A stretch of DNA of 40,445 nucleotides from Chloroflexota bacterium (GTDB lineage Bacteria > Chloroflexota > UBA11872): assembly GCA_026707185.1 (NCBI GenBank), contig JAPOXI010000057.1:1-40445 (forward strand), read 5' to 3'. Below are positions 31,175 through 40,234 of the stretch, piece after piece (within the stretch, counting starts at the first letter, position 1; each line of letters opens with the position of its first letter). The translations under genes and the position numbers were made by a program. The notes below the pieces were generated by a model. The model was not told the DNA's origin and ran no database searches. It was given only the letters and a program-made list of their open reading frames with translations.

Positions 31175-33079
31175 ATGTGCGGAATCGCTGGGATCCTGCG
31201 GCTGGATGGGCAGCGGCCCGATGATCGGGCCGCCCTGCGCGCCATGCGTGAATCGCTGATCCACCGGGGCCCTGACGGACACGGTTCGTTTGTTCGCGGC
31301 CCGGTGCGGCTGACCATGCGTCGCCTCAGCATTATCGATTTGCAGGGCGGCGATCAGCCGATGTCGAACGAGACGGGCACGATTCATGTCGTGTTCAACG
31401 GAGAGATCTACAACTTCGCCGAGCTGCGCGAATCCCTGGCTGGCTATGGGCATCGATTCCGGACACGCTCCGATACTGAAACGATTGTCCATGCCTACGA
31501 GCAGTGGGGCGACGACTTTGTCACCCGGCTGAACGGCATGTTTGCGATCGCGCTCTGGGATGAACAACGAGAGCGACTGTTATTAGCGAGAGACCGCGCT
31601 GGAATCAAACCGCTCTACTTCGCCCACACCAACGGCGCTCTGGTCTTTGGCTCCGAACTCAAGGCCCTGCTGATGAGTGGCCTGATTTCGCGCGAGCTGG
31701 ACTATGAGGCTCTAGGCCAGTACCTGTCGCTGGAGTACATTCCAGCCCCCGCCAGCATTTTGCGAGGCGTGCGGAAGCTCAGGCCCGGGCATTTGCTGAC
31801 CGCTTCCGCGAATGGCATTCGAGATCGTGCGTATTGGGACTTGTGCCTCGAGCAATCCGAGAGCAATCCGATGCCTGGCGACGAAGCTGACCATATCCGT
31901 GCCTTCGGCGAGGCGCTGCGACGGTCAGTCGCGCGGGAAATGGTTAGCGACGTACCAGTTGGCGTGCTGTTGAGTGGTGGTATCGATTCGAGCACCGTCG
32001 CCGCCTTCATGGCGGACGCAACGAACGAGCCAGTGCAGTCCTTCTCCGTCTCGTTCGAAGAACGGTCCTTTGACGAGAGCAGGTTTGCACGGCAGGTTGC
32101 CTCGCACCTGGGAACGGTTCACCATGAACTTCGAGTTGCTCCGGTCGATCTGTTGGAGGCGTTGCCGACGATTACCGCGATTGTGGACGAGCCGTTCGGC
32201 GATCCTTCAATCGTCCCCACGTATCTGGTCAGTCGATTTGCTCGCCGGCACGTGAAAGTTGCCCTCGGCGGGGATGGCGGCGACGAAATGTTGGCCGGGT
32301 ACTCAACTTTGCAGGCCCATAGGCTGGCGCCGCTGTACCGGGCTCTACCGGCGACTTTCCGGCGCGCCGTGGTGGAGCCTGCCGTCGCGCGCCTTCCGGC
32401 GTCGCCGCGCTACCTGGCGTTTGACTTCCTGCTCCGTCGGTTCATTCAGGGAGCGGACTGCCCGCCCTGGCGTCGGCATCAGATGTGGACGGGTTCGCTC
32501 TTCGACGATAGTAAGGCGGCGGTTCTACATCCCGATGTCAGGTGTGCGGTCAATGAAGACAAGTTTGAAGCGAAATTGGCGGATACAGCAGCTGCTAGCG
32601 GTGCCGGGCATCCGCTGAACCGAATCCTCTACCAGGATTTCAAGCTCTATCTGGAAGGCGACATTCTCGCCAAGACCGACCGAGCCAGCATGGCAACTTC
32701 GTTAGAAACTCGCGTACCGTTTCTCAATCTTGAGGTCCTGTCTCACCTGGAGCGAGTTCCTGTGGCTCTCAAGCTGCGAGGATTTACGCGAAAGTACATT
32801 CTGCGGAAAGCCGTAAGCGGCCTGCTTCCGGATAGTATTATCAATCGTAGAAAGCGGGGCTTTAGCATACCCATTTCGGCTTGGCTGAACTACGAGCTTC
32901 GTGGTCTCGCTAGTGAATATCTGAACGAAGACAGGTTGAGTCGCGAAGGTATATTCGACCCCGTGGAAGTGTCGACACTTCTTGACGAACACGCGCGCCG
33001 AGTTCGAAACAATGCCAAGAGCATTTGGACTATCCTCATGTTTCAGATGTGGCGTGAGCGCTGGCTGGACGCTACATGA
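31175..33079 (+). CDS. asnB: Asparagine synthase (glutamine-hydrolysing) type amidotransferase
   Basis: 634 residues, cytoplasmic. The N-terminal class II glutaminase starts directly with Cys2 (MCGIAGI), followed by HRGPDGHG, RLSIIDLQGGDQP and FNGEIYNF. The C-terminal synthetase domain has the PP-loop LLSGGIDSS, an SVSFEE region, GGDGGDEMLAGY and DRASMATSLETRVPFL. All catalytic motifs are intact. Length and context fit the amidotransferase branch found in polysaccharide and exosortase loci rather than only housekeeping asparagine synthesis, so the acceptor may be a sugar acid or a peptide; that is inference. Overlaps the methyltransferase gene as ATGA (33076-33079). Confidence 0.92.
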   Translation: MCGIAGILRLDGQRPDDRAALRAMRESLIHRGPDGHGSFVRGPVRLTMRRLSIIDLQGGDQPMSNETGTIHVVFNGEIYNFAELRESLAGYGHRFRTRSDTETIVHAYEQWGDDFVTRLNGMFAIALWDEQRERLLLARDRAGIKPLYFAHTNGALVFGSELKALLMSGLISRELDYEALGQYLSLEYIPAPASILRGVRKLRPGHLLTASANGIRDRAYWDLCLEQSESNPMPGDEADHIRAFGEALRRSVAREMVSDVPVGVLLSGGIDSSTVAAFMADATNEPVQSFSVSFEERSFDESRFARQVASHLGTVHHELRVAPVDLLEALPTITAIVDEPFGDPSIVPTYLVSRFARRHVKVALGGDGGDEMLAGYSTLQAHRLAPLYRALPATFRRAVVEPAVARLPASPRYLAFDFLLRRFIQGADCPPWRRHQMWTGSLFDDSKAAVLHPDVRCAVNEDKFEAKLADTAAASGAGHPLNRILYQDFKLYLEGDILAKTDRASMATSLETRVPFLNLEVLSHLERVPVALKLRGFTRKYILRKAVSGLLPDSIINRRKRGFSIPISAWLNYELRGLASEYLNEDRLSREGIFDPVEVSTLLDEHARRVRNNAKSIWTILMFQMWRERWLDAT

Positions 33080-33843
33080 GGAAGTTTGGTGAGGGACGCA
33101 ACGATGCGTCGAGTCAAGCTCAGTCCGCTCCGTCGGGACTGGAAACGATGACACAAGCGCTGATGCACGCATCCAGATACCATGCGTGGATGTTCAGTCA
33201 GGTTGAGGATTTTGTCGGAACGCGTGTTTTGGAGGTTGGCGCGGGAAGTGGCAATCTGACTCAGCTGCTCCCTTCAAAGGCGCAGGTGACGGCCCTTGAC
33301 GAGTCAAGGGCGGCGCTCGGCGTTGCCGTTAGTCGGGCTGGCTCGCGCAGACTGGATACCGTGGTTGCCGATATCGCCGATCCAGCGGCCGCTCAAATGC
33401 TAGCGTGCAGAGGATTCGACACGATTCTTTGCTCAAATGTACTTGAGCACGTCGAAGACGAGCGCACTGCTGCTGCCAATATGCATGCGATTCTCAAACC
33501 TCAGTCTGGCTATGTCTTGCTAATAGTCCCGGCGCATGCACGACTCTTCGGATCACTTGATCAGGCTGCCGGTCACTTCCGTCGCTACTCGCGGTCGGAT
33601 CTCACAGCGATTCTCCGTAATGTGGGGTTTGAAATCCACAGGGCTCGTTACGTGAATGCTCTGGGGGCCTTTGCGTGGTACATCAATGGAACGGTCTTGC
33701 GGACAAGTGATCTGAATGCCCAGTCGGTTAACGCTCAGGCGCTAGTCTTTGATCGATTCGCCGTGCCGTTTCTACGCCGTCTGGAGTCGGTACTGAAGCC
33801 GCCATTTGGTCAATCCTTGGTCGTCGTAGGTCGCGCAAAGTGA
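33076..33843 (+). CDS. Class I SAM-dependent methyltransferase
   Basis: 255 residues. SAM-binding motif I VLEVGAGSGNLTQLL near residue 50, acidic motif II VTALDES, motif III VVADIADP, and the DTILCSNVLEHVEDE post-III block, then GYVLLIVPAH and the FRRYSRSDLTAIL helix typical of small-molecule/glycolipid methyltransferases. Coupled to the amidotransferase gene by ATGA and followed closely by a glycosyltransferase, so it probably methylates a glycan or lipid intermediate. An alternative start at codon 25 (MTQALM) is possible, as the first residues are not family-conserved. Confidence 0.87.
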   Translation: MRKFGEGRNDASSQAQSAPSGLETMTQALMHASRYHAWMFSQVEDFVGTRVLEVGAGSGNLTQLLPSKAQVTALDESRAALGVAVSRAGSRRLDTVVADIADPAAAQMLACRGFDTILCSNVLEHVEDERTAAANMHAILKPQSGYVLLIVPAHARLFGSLDQAAGHFRRYSRSDLTAILRNVGFEIHRARYVNALGAFAWYINGTVLRTSDLNAQSVNAQALVFDRFAVPFLRRLESVLKPPFGQSLVVVGRAK

Positions 33844-33865
33844 TATCGGCCTATATACTTGGGAG

Positions 33866-34738
33866 TTGGTTTACGTGATCGTGGGCGTTTCGCTCGTATT
33901 GCCTGCCTACAACGAGGAGGGAGCCGTTGGTAGCGTCGTGGCCGAGTTCCGGAAGGAGCTTGCGACAGTGGGCCTCCCCTTCGAGATACTGGTTGTTGAC
34001 GATGGGTCTTCCGATCGGACTGCCCAAGTAGCTGCTGAGGCCGGCGCGGTTATCATATCTTCACCTCAGAACCTCGGATATGGACTTGCGCTTCGACGTG
34101 GGATCATTGCTGCCAAGTATCCGTATGTACTTATATGTGATGCAGACGGTACATACCCGCCATCAGCGGTTGCAGACTTGACTCGCCTCGCAGGGAACTT
34201 TGATATGGTCGTGGCTGCCCGCACCGGACGCCAGTTTCGTGGTCGGGGTGTACGCGCCTTGGCGCGCACTGGACTTCGAGTTTTCTCAAGCTTTGTTGTT
34301 GGTCGAAGGATTCCCGATGTTAACTCGGGATTCCGGATATTTCGTAAGAATGCTTGTCTCTCATACTTTGGTATTCTAAGCCCAGGATTCAGCTTTACGA
34401 CCGGATTGACGTTGGCCATGATTAGTGATGCTCAGGCGGTTGCTTTCATTCCCGTCAAATATGGCGTTCGAGTCGGTTCGTCTAAGGTGCGTTTCGTGCG
34501 TGACACGTTACGCATCACCCAAGTCTTGATTCAAGCCATTGTGCGTCACAATCCCGTGAAGCTATTTGCGGTGCTCACTGTCGGTGTGTGGATGCTGTCG
34601 CTTGTAGCACTCATCATGTGGATCGTGCTCGGAAACGTAATGATCGGACTACTTGCGGCCGTGGCATTTCTGATTGGGATTCAAGTCTTTTGCGTTGGAC
34701 TGCTGGCCGAGGCAGTTCGTGCGCGGAGAGAGGCTTAG
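33866..34738 (+). CDS. GT2 glycosyltransferase, polyprenyl-phosphate-sugar synthase-like
   Basis: 290 residues from TTG 33866; GTG 33875 or 33881 are equally plausible and put VSLVLPAYNEE nearer the N-terminus. GT-A fold: nucleotide-sugar aspartate in VVDDGSSDRT, the metal-binding DADGTY (D-x-D), NLGYGLALRRG and a DVNSGFRIFR acceptor-site motif. Two C-terminal membrane helices (about 230-285) anchor it. This is the dolichol-phosphate-mannose synthase-like branch, moving a sugar from a nucleotide to polyprenyl phosphate at the inner face of the membrane. Such donors feed GT-C enzymes, matching the membrane proteins nearby. Converges with the next gene. Confidence 0.88.
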   Translation: MVYVIVGVSLVLPAYNEEGAVGSVVAEFRKELATVGLPFEILVVDDGSSDRTAQVAAEAGAVIISSPQNLGYGLALRRGIIAAKYPYVLICDADGTYPPSAVADLTRLAGNFDMVVAARTGRQFRGRGVRALARTGLRVFSSFVVGRRIPDVNSGFRIFRKNACLSYFGILSPGFSFTTGLTLAMISDAQAVAFIPVKYGVRVGSSKVRFVRDTLRITQVLIQAIVRHNPVKLFAVLTVGVWMLSLVALIMWIVLGNVMIGLLAAVAFLIGIQVFCVGLLAEAVRARREA

Positions 34739-34752
34739 GGCCGCCGACCGCG

Positions 34753-35589
34753 TCAGCCGAGGTGTACCCAGAGCTTTCCAATAGGGGCCTCGGTGCCTGC
34801 CACCAGTGCCAAAGCAACTGCTGCTTCTACCATAATGAGCGCAGCCGTAGTTTCCAGCCGAATTCTGCCCGGAAACGTGTGAGCTGCGAGAATGCTCCCG
34901 ATTACAACAAATGACACGATCAGCCCGCCGACGATAGCCATGAGCGATCCAATGAGCCACGCCGGCGGTCCGTGCGCCTTCTGCGCTGCCCTGATCGCAG
35001 GTGCGATCGCCGCTTCCAGCCAGGCGAATGGCTTAGGCAGTCGAGGTTCGCGATATAGTTTGAATCGCAGATCCTGACCCGGAACTTCCACGCGATCAAG
35101 ATCAAGCAGCTCACCCGGTGCGTAAAGGTTGCCACGGACGTAGGCGTAATCAAGACTCGCGTTAGGTGAAGCGAGTATTGACTCCATCCGAAGGTAGATG
35201 GTGTCGCCTTGTGAGACCAGACTAGGGTCAAAAGTGAGGCGCACATGCCACGCAGGTGCAGTCCGGTTGAACACGACGATTCCTGAGGCAAGCGTTCCCT
35301 TTCGATCTATGCCTTGTTTCAACTGGAACGTCACCTGCGTAGTCTCGCTGGGATCAATCCTGGTTCTCATCCATATGTCGATGCGCGAAAGAGAGTTGGA
35401 CGGGACTGCAATTGTCTGGCCCTTTACGCCACTCAACGCTTGCGTGTAGTGTGGGATGTATCCGTTCGCAAAGTCCTGAATGGGAACGTGCACGGGTTGG
35501 ACCGCAAGGACAGATATCCAGACAAGCGCTGCTAGCGCCGCAATGACAGTTGCTTTCCGACCGAAGTCGCGTCGCAATATAATGCTCAT
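34753..35589 (-). CDS. Membrane protein with extracytoplasmic beta domain
   Basis: 278 residues, family not recognised. One N-terminal membrane helix (about 13-30), a central beta-rich domain outside the cytoplasm (about 45-190; SRIDIWMRTR, TQVTFQLKQG, WHVRLTFDPSLVSQGDTIYL), then two C-terminal helices (about 213-237 and 246-266). The layout resembles the beta domains fused to or encoded beside GT-C membrane proteins in this cluster, so it may be an accessory carbohydrate-binding subunit of the DUF2142-like protein 9 bp upstream. Codons here are noticeably AT-richer than in flanking regions. Confidence 0.7.
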   Translation of the reverse strand: MSIILRRDFGRKATVIAALAALVWISVLAVQPVHVPIQDFANGYIPHYTQALSGVKGQTIAVPSNSLSRIDIWMRTRIDPSETTQVTFQLKQGIDRKGTLASGIVVFNRTAPAWHVRLTFDPSLVSQGDTIYLRMESILASPNASLDYAYVRGNLYAPGELLDLDRVEVPGQDLRFKLYREPRLPKPFAWLEAAIAPAIRAAQKAHGPPAWLIGSLMAIVGGLIVSFVVIGSILAAHTFPGRIRLETTAALIMVEAAVALALVAGTEAPIGKLWVHLG

Positions 35590-35598
35590 TTGAGCAGT

Positions 35599-36993
35599 TC
35601 AGTAATTGACATCTGGAAGAACAGAATGGATGAAGTATGCACCATTCGCAGCTAACAGAATCGGAATCGTAGCGATTGCAAGTCTGGCAGGCAATTTAGC
35701 TCGCCGAAGAACCTCTGAGAGTCCGGCCACAACTATGATTGCGAAGGCAGCGAAAGTTGGAAACACGTACCTTCCATGTAGCGCGACGTCTACAGTGTAG
35801 CTGCTCCAAAAGCTCACGATCCAGAGGCCAATATGCATCACGGCCATGATCACGAGAAGCGGAATGCGAAAGCTGGCGTCTCGAGCGCCGGACTCGCTCA
35901 CGAGTCGGAGGACCAACCCTAGACCGGACGTTATGAGGAGTGCTGTTAGCGTCAGGTAAGCGGCTCCAGGGAGCTTAAGTCGTTCACCCTTGTAGCCGCC
36001 CCAAAAGGTGGCGAAATTCTCAGATATCCAGTTGGTCTCGGCAACGAAACTGAACAAGCTCAAACCACGCGACCTGGGGGGAATAGGGGCGCCACCTGAC
36101 GCGTCTACGGCATCCTGTGTGTAGCTAATCCCGAAAGGGTCTCCGTACAATGACCAGTTCCTGATGTACCACCAAGAGCCGAATAAAACAGCAATGCTAA
36201 ACGCCGCCATAAGGGTTTGAAGAAGGCGTCGTGGATTACTGTAGAAGTGCCAGCACATCAGAATGGCTGCTGCGGGAAACAATATAAAGCCTGTGTACTT
36301 GTGAAGTGCCACAAGCGCCAGGCTCAGTCCAAGGATAACTGTGTCCCAGGTAGCGAAGTCTGACTGCGACGCCCGTACGACTGCGTAGGTGGCAACAGTG
36401 GCCGCAGTGATGGCTGGGGCGTCGTTAGTGTAATAGGTGTGAACGAGCGTGAACATTGGGACAGAGCACATCACGCACACACCGCAGATTGGCGAAACGA
36501 TGGAATCGGGAAACACTCGTCTCATGGTCAAGAACGCGAACGTAAGGGTGATCGGATATAGGGCAACCATAAAGAGTCTTGCGATATGTACGTTTAAGCT
36601 ATAGTCGTTCGATCCCATGGCACTGATAACGAAGGCGACCGGAATCGCTGTGAGATTTGGTGTGAGTTCGTAAGCGACCTGGGCGCGGATGGGCCCTTGG
36701 GAGAAAGCTCCGGGGCGATATCCTTGGAATCTTGGCAATTCGCCAGTGGCAACCATCTGTTCTACAACATTGAAGTGGTTCCGTTCGTCGGGGCCTCCGC
36801 TTCCAGGTACTCTAACGAATGACCAGAGCAGTGCGTTGAGTGTCGCAAAAACGATCAGGACGACAACTATGCGTCGTTGTGTTGTAAAGTCAAGTTGTGA
36901 TTCGGGGCGGATGAGCCTATCGGTGAGCGTGGATACTAGGTTCTTGTTGGAAGTGTTCCCTAAGCAGGAAGGAGACGCTGGCGCATGCGTCAC
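35599..36993 (-). CDS. DUF2142-like polytopic membrane protein, putative GT-C glycosyltransferase
   Basis: 464 residues from GTG 36993, which overlaps the SDR stop as GTGA; a TTG at 37005 is an alternative. About ten membrane helices. The first extracytoplasmic loop holds the acidic motif GGPDERNHFNVVEQM (Asp-Glu then His), a middle YYTNDAP loop, and near the C-terminus HGRYVFPTFAAFAI; these are the DUF2142 hallmarks and match GT-C topology. Likely transfers a polyprenyl-linked sugar on the outer side. AT-rich relative to the window, together with its neighbours from 33 kb, suggesting acquisition by transfer. Confidence 0.78.
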   Translation of the reverse strand: MTHAPASPSCLGNTSNKNLVSTLTDRLIRPESQLDFTTQRRIVVVLIVFATLNALLWSFVRVPGSGGPDERNHFNVVEQMVATGELPRFQGYRPGAFSQGPIRAQVAYELTPNLTAIPVAFVISAMGSNDYSLNVHIARLFMVALYPITLTFAFLTMRRVFPDSIVSPICGVCVMCSVPMFTLVHTYYTNDAPAITAATVATYAVVRASQSDFATWDTVILGLSLALVALHKYTGFILFPAAAILMCWHFYSNPRRLLQTLMAAFSIAVLFGSWWYIRNWSLYGDPFGISYTQDAVDASGGAPIPPRSRGLSLFSFVAETNWISENFATFWGGYKGERLKLPGAAYLTLTALLITSGLGLVLRLVSESGARDASFRIPLLVIMAVMHIGLWIVSFWSSYTVDVALHGRYVFPTFAAFAIIVVAGLSEVLRRAKLPARLAIATIPILLAANGAYFIHSVLPDVNY

Positions 36994-37772
36994 GCTGCCA
37001 GCCAACCTCCGTCAACTGGGACTACCACACCGGTGAGGTAGGCTGAAGCTTCTGAGGCCAGGAACACGGCGGTGCCGGCCATGTCGGCGGGCTCGCCGTG
37101 ACGACCTTGCGGAATCCGACTCATGAGCCAGTTCCGGGTTGCCGGATCTTCGAAGCGAGGGCGCGTGAGTTCCGTGAAGACGTATCCGGGGGCGATGGCG
37201 TTGACGGTGATACCGGTCTGAGCAAATTCGACCGCCAGAGCTTTCGTCAGCTGCGCGACGCCGCCTTTGGTAGCGCCGTACACCGATACCTGCGCAAACC
37301 CCAAGAACGAGGTAAGCGAGGCGGTGTTAATGATCCGTCCGTAGCCGTGTGGTTGCATCAGGCGAATGCCGTGCTGGCAGGCGAAGAACAAGCTTCGAAG
37401 GTTGAGGTCGGCCACCTGGTCCCAGTCGGCTGGTGTGATTTCCAATAGCGGCTTGCGAAAGCCGGTGCCCGCGTTGTTGAACAGGATGTCAAGCTTGCCA
37501 AATTCAGCTTCAACCGAGCCGAAGATTCCGGCCAGTTCGTCGAGATCTGCCAAGTCGGCGGGTAGGGCGAGAGCGTGGCGCCCCATCGCGCGCACCTTGT
37601 CGCACACCTCGTTCAGCTGATCGGCCGACCGGGCGGATACGGCCACGTCGGCGCCGGCTGCCGCGAGTCCCAGCGCAATCGCACGCCCGATGCCTCGTCC
37701 CGCGCCTGTCACCAGGGCCGCGCGGCCGGTGAGGTCGAAAGGGCTTTCCTTTGGTGCGTCCGACATTGGCAT
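36990..37772 (-). CDS. Short-chain dehydrogenase/reductase (classical SDR)
   Basis: 260 residues from ATG 37772 (37766 and 37808 are alternatives; no strong ribosome site separates them). Cofactor motif TGAGRGIG, NNAG, catalytic Ser in NTASLTSF, Tyr-Lys in YGATK, and the C-terminal TGVVVPVDGGW. Pattern and length fit the gluconate 5-dehydrogenase / 3-oxoacyl-ACP reductase group of NAD(P)H oxidoreductases. SAR at the end of the first Rossmann half (VSARSADQ) suggests NADP preference. It heads the leftward unit that continues into the DUF2142-like gene through a GTGA overlap and is divergent from the peroxiredoxin gene. Substrate unknown. Confidence 0.88.
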   Translation of the reverse strand: MPMSDAPKESPFDLTGRAALVTGAGRGIGRAIALGLAAAGADVAVSARSADQLNEVCDKVRAMGRHALALPADLADLDELAGIFGSVEAEFGKLDILFNNAGTGFRKPLLEITPADWDQVADLNLRSLFFACQHGIRLMQPHGYGRIINTASLTSFLGFAQVSVYGATKGGVAQLTKALAVEFAQTGITVNAIAPGYVFTELTRPRFEDPATRNWLMSRIPQGRHGEPADMAGTAVFLASEASAYLTGVVVPVDGGWLAA

Positions 37773-37911
37773 ATCTCGGGCAAGTGTCCGCCTGACGATA
37801 TCAGTCATGTGCGCGGATCGTGCGTGCGCATCCCACGGTCCGGTTGGCCGACGGACCGGAAGGCTGAGCGCGAGCGCGGCTCGCAACGCACCTGTGCCTC
37901 GCGCACAATGA

Positions 37912-37937
37912 GCACAGTTCTCTTCGACCCACTGTGC
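37912..37937. promoter_or_regulatory. GCACAGT/ACTGTGC dyad before peroxiredoxin
   Basis: Perfect 7-bp arms (37912-37918 and 37931-37937) with a 12-bp spacer, ending 11 bp before the chosen peroxiredoxin ATG and lying in the divergent promoter region. It may be an operator or a leader hairpin. No regulator in the window can be tied to it. Confidence 0.35.
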
Positions 37938-37948
37938 AGGTTCCCCGC

Positions 37949-38419
37949 ATGTCGCTGCTTGCTCCCGGAGACAAGGCCCCGGATTTCACCCTAACCTCCA
38001 CCGACGGATCTCAAGTCACGCTTTCAGATCAGCGCGGCCAGCGTGTCTTGCTCTACTTCTATCCGCGTGACGACACGCCGGGCTGCACGATTGAGGCGTG
38101 CGGCTTCCGCGACAATCTGGCCGAACTGGCTGCCCGTGGCGTGCGGGTGTATGGCATCAACGATGACGATGTGGGCTCGCACCAGCGATTCACGGCGAAG
38201 TACGACCTGAACTTCCCGCTTCTTGCTGACACCGATCACGGCGTCATCGAGGCGTACGGCGCCTGGGTACAAAGGGAGATTCGAGGTCGCACCTTCATGT
38301 GCGCCGACCGGGTGACCTACCTCATTGATCCCGATGGGGATGTGGAACACGTGTGGCCGGCTGTTGACCCGAACGTCCACGTGGACGAGATATTCGCCCG
38401 TTTGGATGCGAGGGCCTAG
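37949..38419 (+). CDS. bcp: Thiol peroxidase, PrxQ/BCP-type peroxiredoxin
   Basis: 156 residues from ATG 37949 (a GTG at 37934 would add five residues and disrupt the dyad). Reduces hydroperoxides in the cytoplasm using thioredoxin. Seen: APDFTLTSTDG, FYPRDDTPGCTIEACGFRD with peroxidatic Cys and a resolving Cys five residues later, the arrangement of atypical 2-Cys PrxQ enzymes, then FPLLADTDHGVIEAYG and VTYLIDPDG. The Thr and Arg of the active site are present. Stand-alone gene with its own leader. Confidence 0.93.
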   Translation: MSLLAPGDKAPDFTLTSTDGSQVTLSDQRGQRVLLYFYPRDDTPGCTIEACGFRDNLAELAARGVRVYGINDDDVGSHQRFTAKYDLNFPLLADTDHGVIEAYGAWVQREIRGRTFMCADRVTYLIDPDGDVEHVWPAVDPNVHVDEIFARLDARA

Positions 38420-38519
38420 ACCCACAGGTCCTGTAGACGCTAGGAAAGTCCACGGCGCGACGAACAGGGTACGATCAGCGGGTGCCGGCCGTGGGATTGC
38501 CCAGACACGCCGGCCGCCC

Positions 38520-38595
38520 GCCCACATAGCTCAGTCGGTAGAGCGCGTTCTTGGTAAGAACGAGGTCTCCGGTTCAAATCCGGATGTGGGCTCCA
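38520..38595 (+). tRNA. tRNA-Thr (anticodon GGT)
   Basis: Acceptor GCCCACA/TGTGGGC, D arm GCTC/GAGC, anticodon stem CGTTC/GAACG with loop TTGGTAA (anticodon GGT, reads ACC/ACU), T arm TCCGG/CCGGA, discriminator T, and encoded CCA (38593-38595). It differs from the tRNA-Thr(TGT) used by the element and shows no att duplication. Confidence 0.96.
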
Positions 38596-39118
38596 CGCAC
38601 GGTCTAATGGTTTAGGAGCGTCGGCCTGCTGGCCGATGAGTTACAACTCGGCCTGCCGCGGCGCTCCGAGACCCCATGGCGGCTCTCGCTTCCGGCGTCT
38701 TTGCTGTAGTCGGCGTTGACAGAATTCGGCATGCAGCCGGATGTCCCGTTGTTGGTTGCCGATTGCCGACCTTCGTGCATGCGACTGCCAAGATTGATTC
38801 TCAAGTTGTGGACCGCATGACCTGGCCGCGAGCGAATCGCCGTCGTTTGGAGTGCCCGATGGTTCAACTGCCGATCACGCGGACGTCGGTTGCGCCAGCC
38901 TGATTCGTGCGATTCACGGTGTGGAAGCCGTCACTGGTGGCTGCACGTCGCGAGAGAGACGGGCGCGCAGGCGTTCATAGCCGCGTCGACCATGCATTCC
39001 GCATTGACTCTGTGGGCGCCCCGGACGAGGTGGTTCGCCTATGAATTCTCAGGCATCGAATGGTCTGTTGGCGCACGGCGTCGAGCGGATGCGGCGTGCG
39101 GAGAGGGAGGCACTCGAA
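38596..39118. other. Gene-poor stretch after tRNA with a folded segment
   Basis: About 520 bp without a supported gene. Positions 38615-38667 can close as a stem of about 9 bp (GGAGCG with CGCTCC, extended through a U-G pair). It encloses alternative hairpins CGGCC-tgct-GGCCG and GAGT-TACA-ACTC. It has no T-run, so I do not call a terminator; a small structured RNA or tRNA-like remnant is possible. The last ~100 bp lead into the solute-binding pseudogene, whose GGGAGG ribosome site is near 39102. Confidence 0.35.
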
Positions 39119-40072
39119 ATGCGTACGAACTCGCACATGACCCGGCGTCGACTGCTGCGAGCCGCCGGCGGCCTGGGATTAAGCGCGGCGGGCGTCGCGG
39201 GGCTGGCGGCCTGCGGCGAGGCTGAGCCGCAGATCATCACGAAGGAAGTCCCGGTCGAGACGACGGTGATCAAGGAAGTTCCGGTCGAGAAGATCGTCCG
39301 CGAGACCGAGGTCCGGGAAGTCCCCGTTGAACGGATCGTGACGCAAGAGAAAGTCGTGACCCAGCAGGTCGAAGTCCCGGTCGAACGCGTCGTGACACAG
39401 ATCGTCGAACGCGAGAGGGTCGTCGAAAAAGTCGTCACCCGCGAAGTTCAAGTCATGGTGGAGGTCCAGCCCGAACAGCGAACCGTGAAGATCGAATTCG
39501 CCACTGATCACACGTCTGGTCCCCGTGGGCAGGCGATGAGTTGGGGAATCGAGCGGTTTGCGGGACTGCGGCCCGACATCAAGGTCAAGTTCATCCCACA
39601 GAACCACATTTCTTAAGAGAAGATTGCGATCGAGGCCGCCGCGGGGACGCTGTCTGAGGTGAACTTGCTCAACGGCGGCACGTATCAGCGGCACATCGAA
39701 GGTTAATCGCGGCTCCTTATCAACGACCTGCTGGCCAAACGCGACGACCACGATCCGGACAATTGTTGGTTCATCCCGGACTCGTACTCCGACAACAAGG
39801 ATGAGTCATACCCGTACGATCGCACGATGCACGGGCCGCAGCATGGGATGTCGTTCCAGACCGTGATCGGCGGGATGCTTTACAACAACGACGCGCTGGC
39901 GGCGGCGGGCGTGGATGAGCCGGTGGAGGGCTGGCGCTACGACGACCTCTAAGTAGCGGCGAAGCGCGTAACCGACCCTGACACCGGGGTCTACGGTCTC
40001 AACGCGGATCGTAGCGAGCAGTTCTACGTATTTCCGGCCGCGTTTGGGTACAACGACGAAGCCGAGCGCCCC
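39119..40072 (+). pseudogene. Extracellular solute-binding lipoprotein, three in-frame TAA stops
   Basis: Starts at ATG 39119 after GGGAGG (an in-frame earlier start at 39041 lacks one). Tat-type lipoprotein signal: TRRRLLRAAGGLGL and lipobox LAAC. Next a repetitive Glu/Val/Lys/Arg stalk (EVPVE, KIV, RIV units, about 60-130 residues in) characteristic of Chloroflexota transporters, then a bacterial family 1-type binding domain (RTVKIEFATDHTSG). In-frame TAA codons fall at 39614, 39704 and 39950, yet the frame between them stays family-like (IAIEAAAGTLSEVNLLNGG, GMSFQTVIGGMLYNNDALAA) up to about 40072, after which similarity stops. So it is a recently inactivated, 3'-truncated ABC sugar-binding protein. 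No permease genes follow. Confidence 0.82.
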
Positions 40073-40234
40073 CGGGGGCGACGATGGCTCACCGGTGAGG
40101 GGACCGGCGCTCGGCGACGGCCCGCTGGCAAGAGCAGCTCGACAAGGGCGACGTGTCGCGCTAGTCGGCAGTGGTCAGTGATGGACTCGACCTGAACCGC
40201 TGGTAGGTCCAGACTGTGACCTGGAGGTGTCGTA

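Noticed and set aside
39041..39118. Earlier start for the solute-binding protein
   Set aside because: Would place 26 residues before the twin-arginine signal; the ribosome site GGGAGG fits the ATG at 39119.
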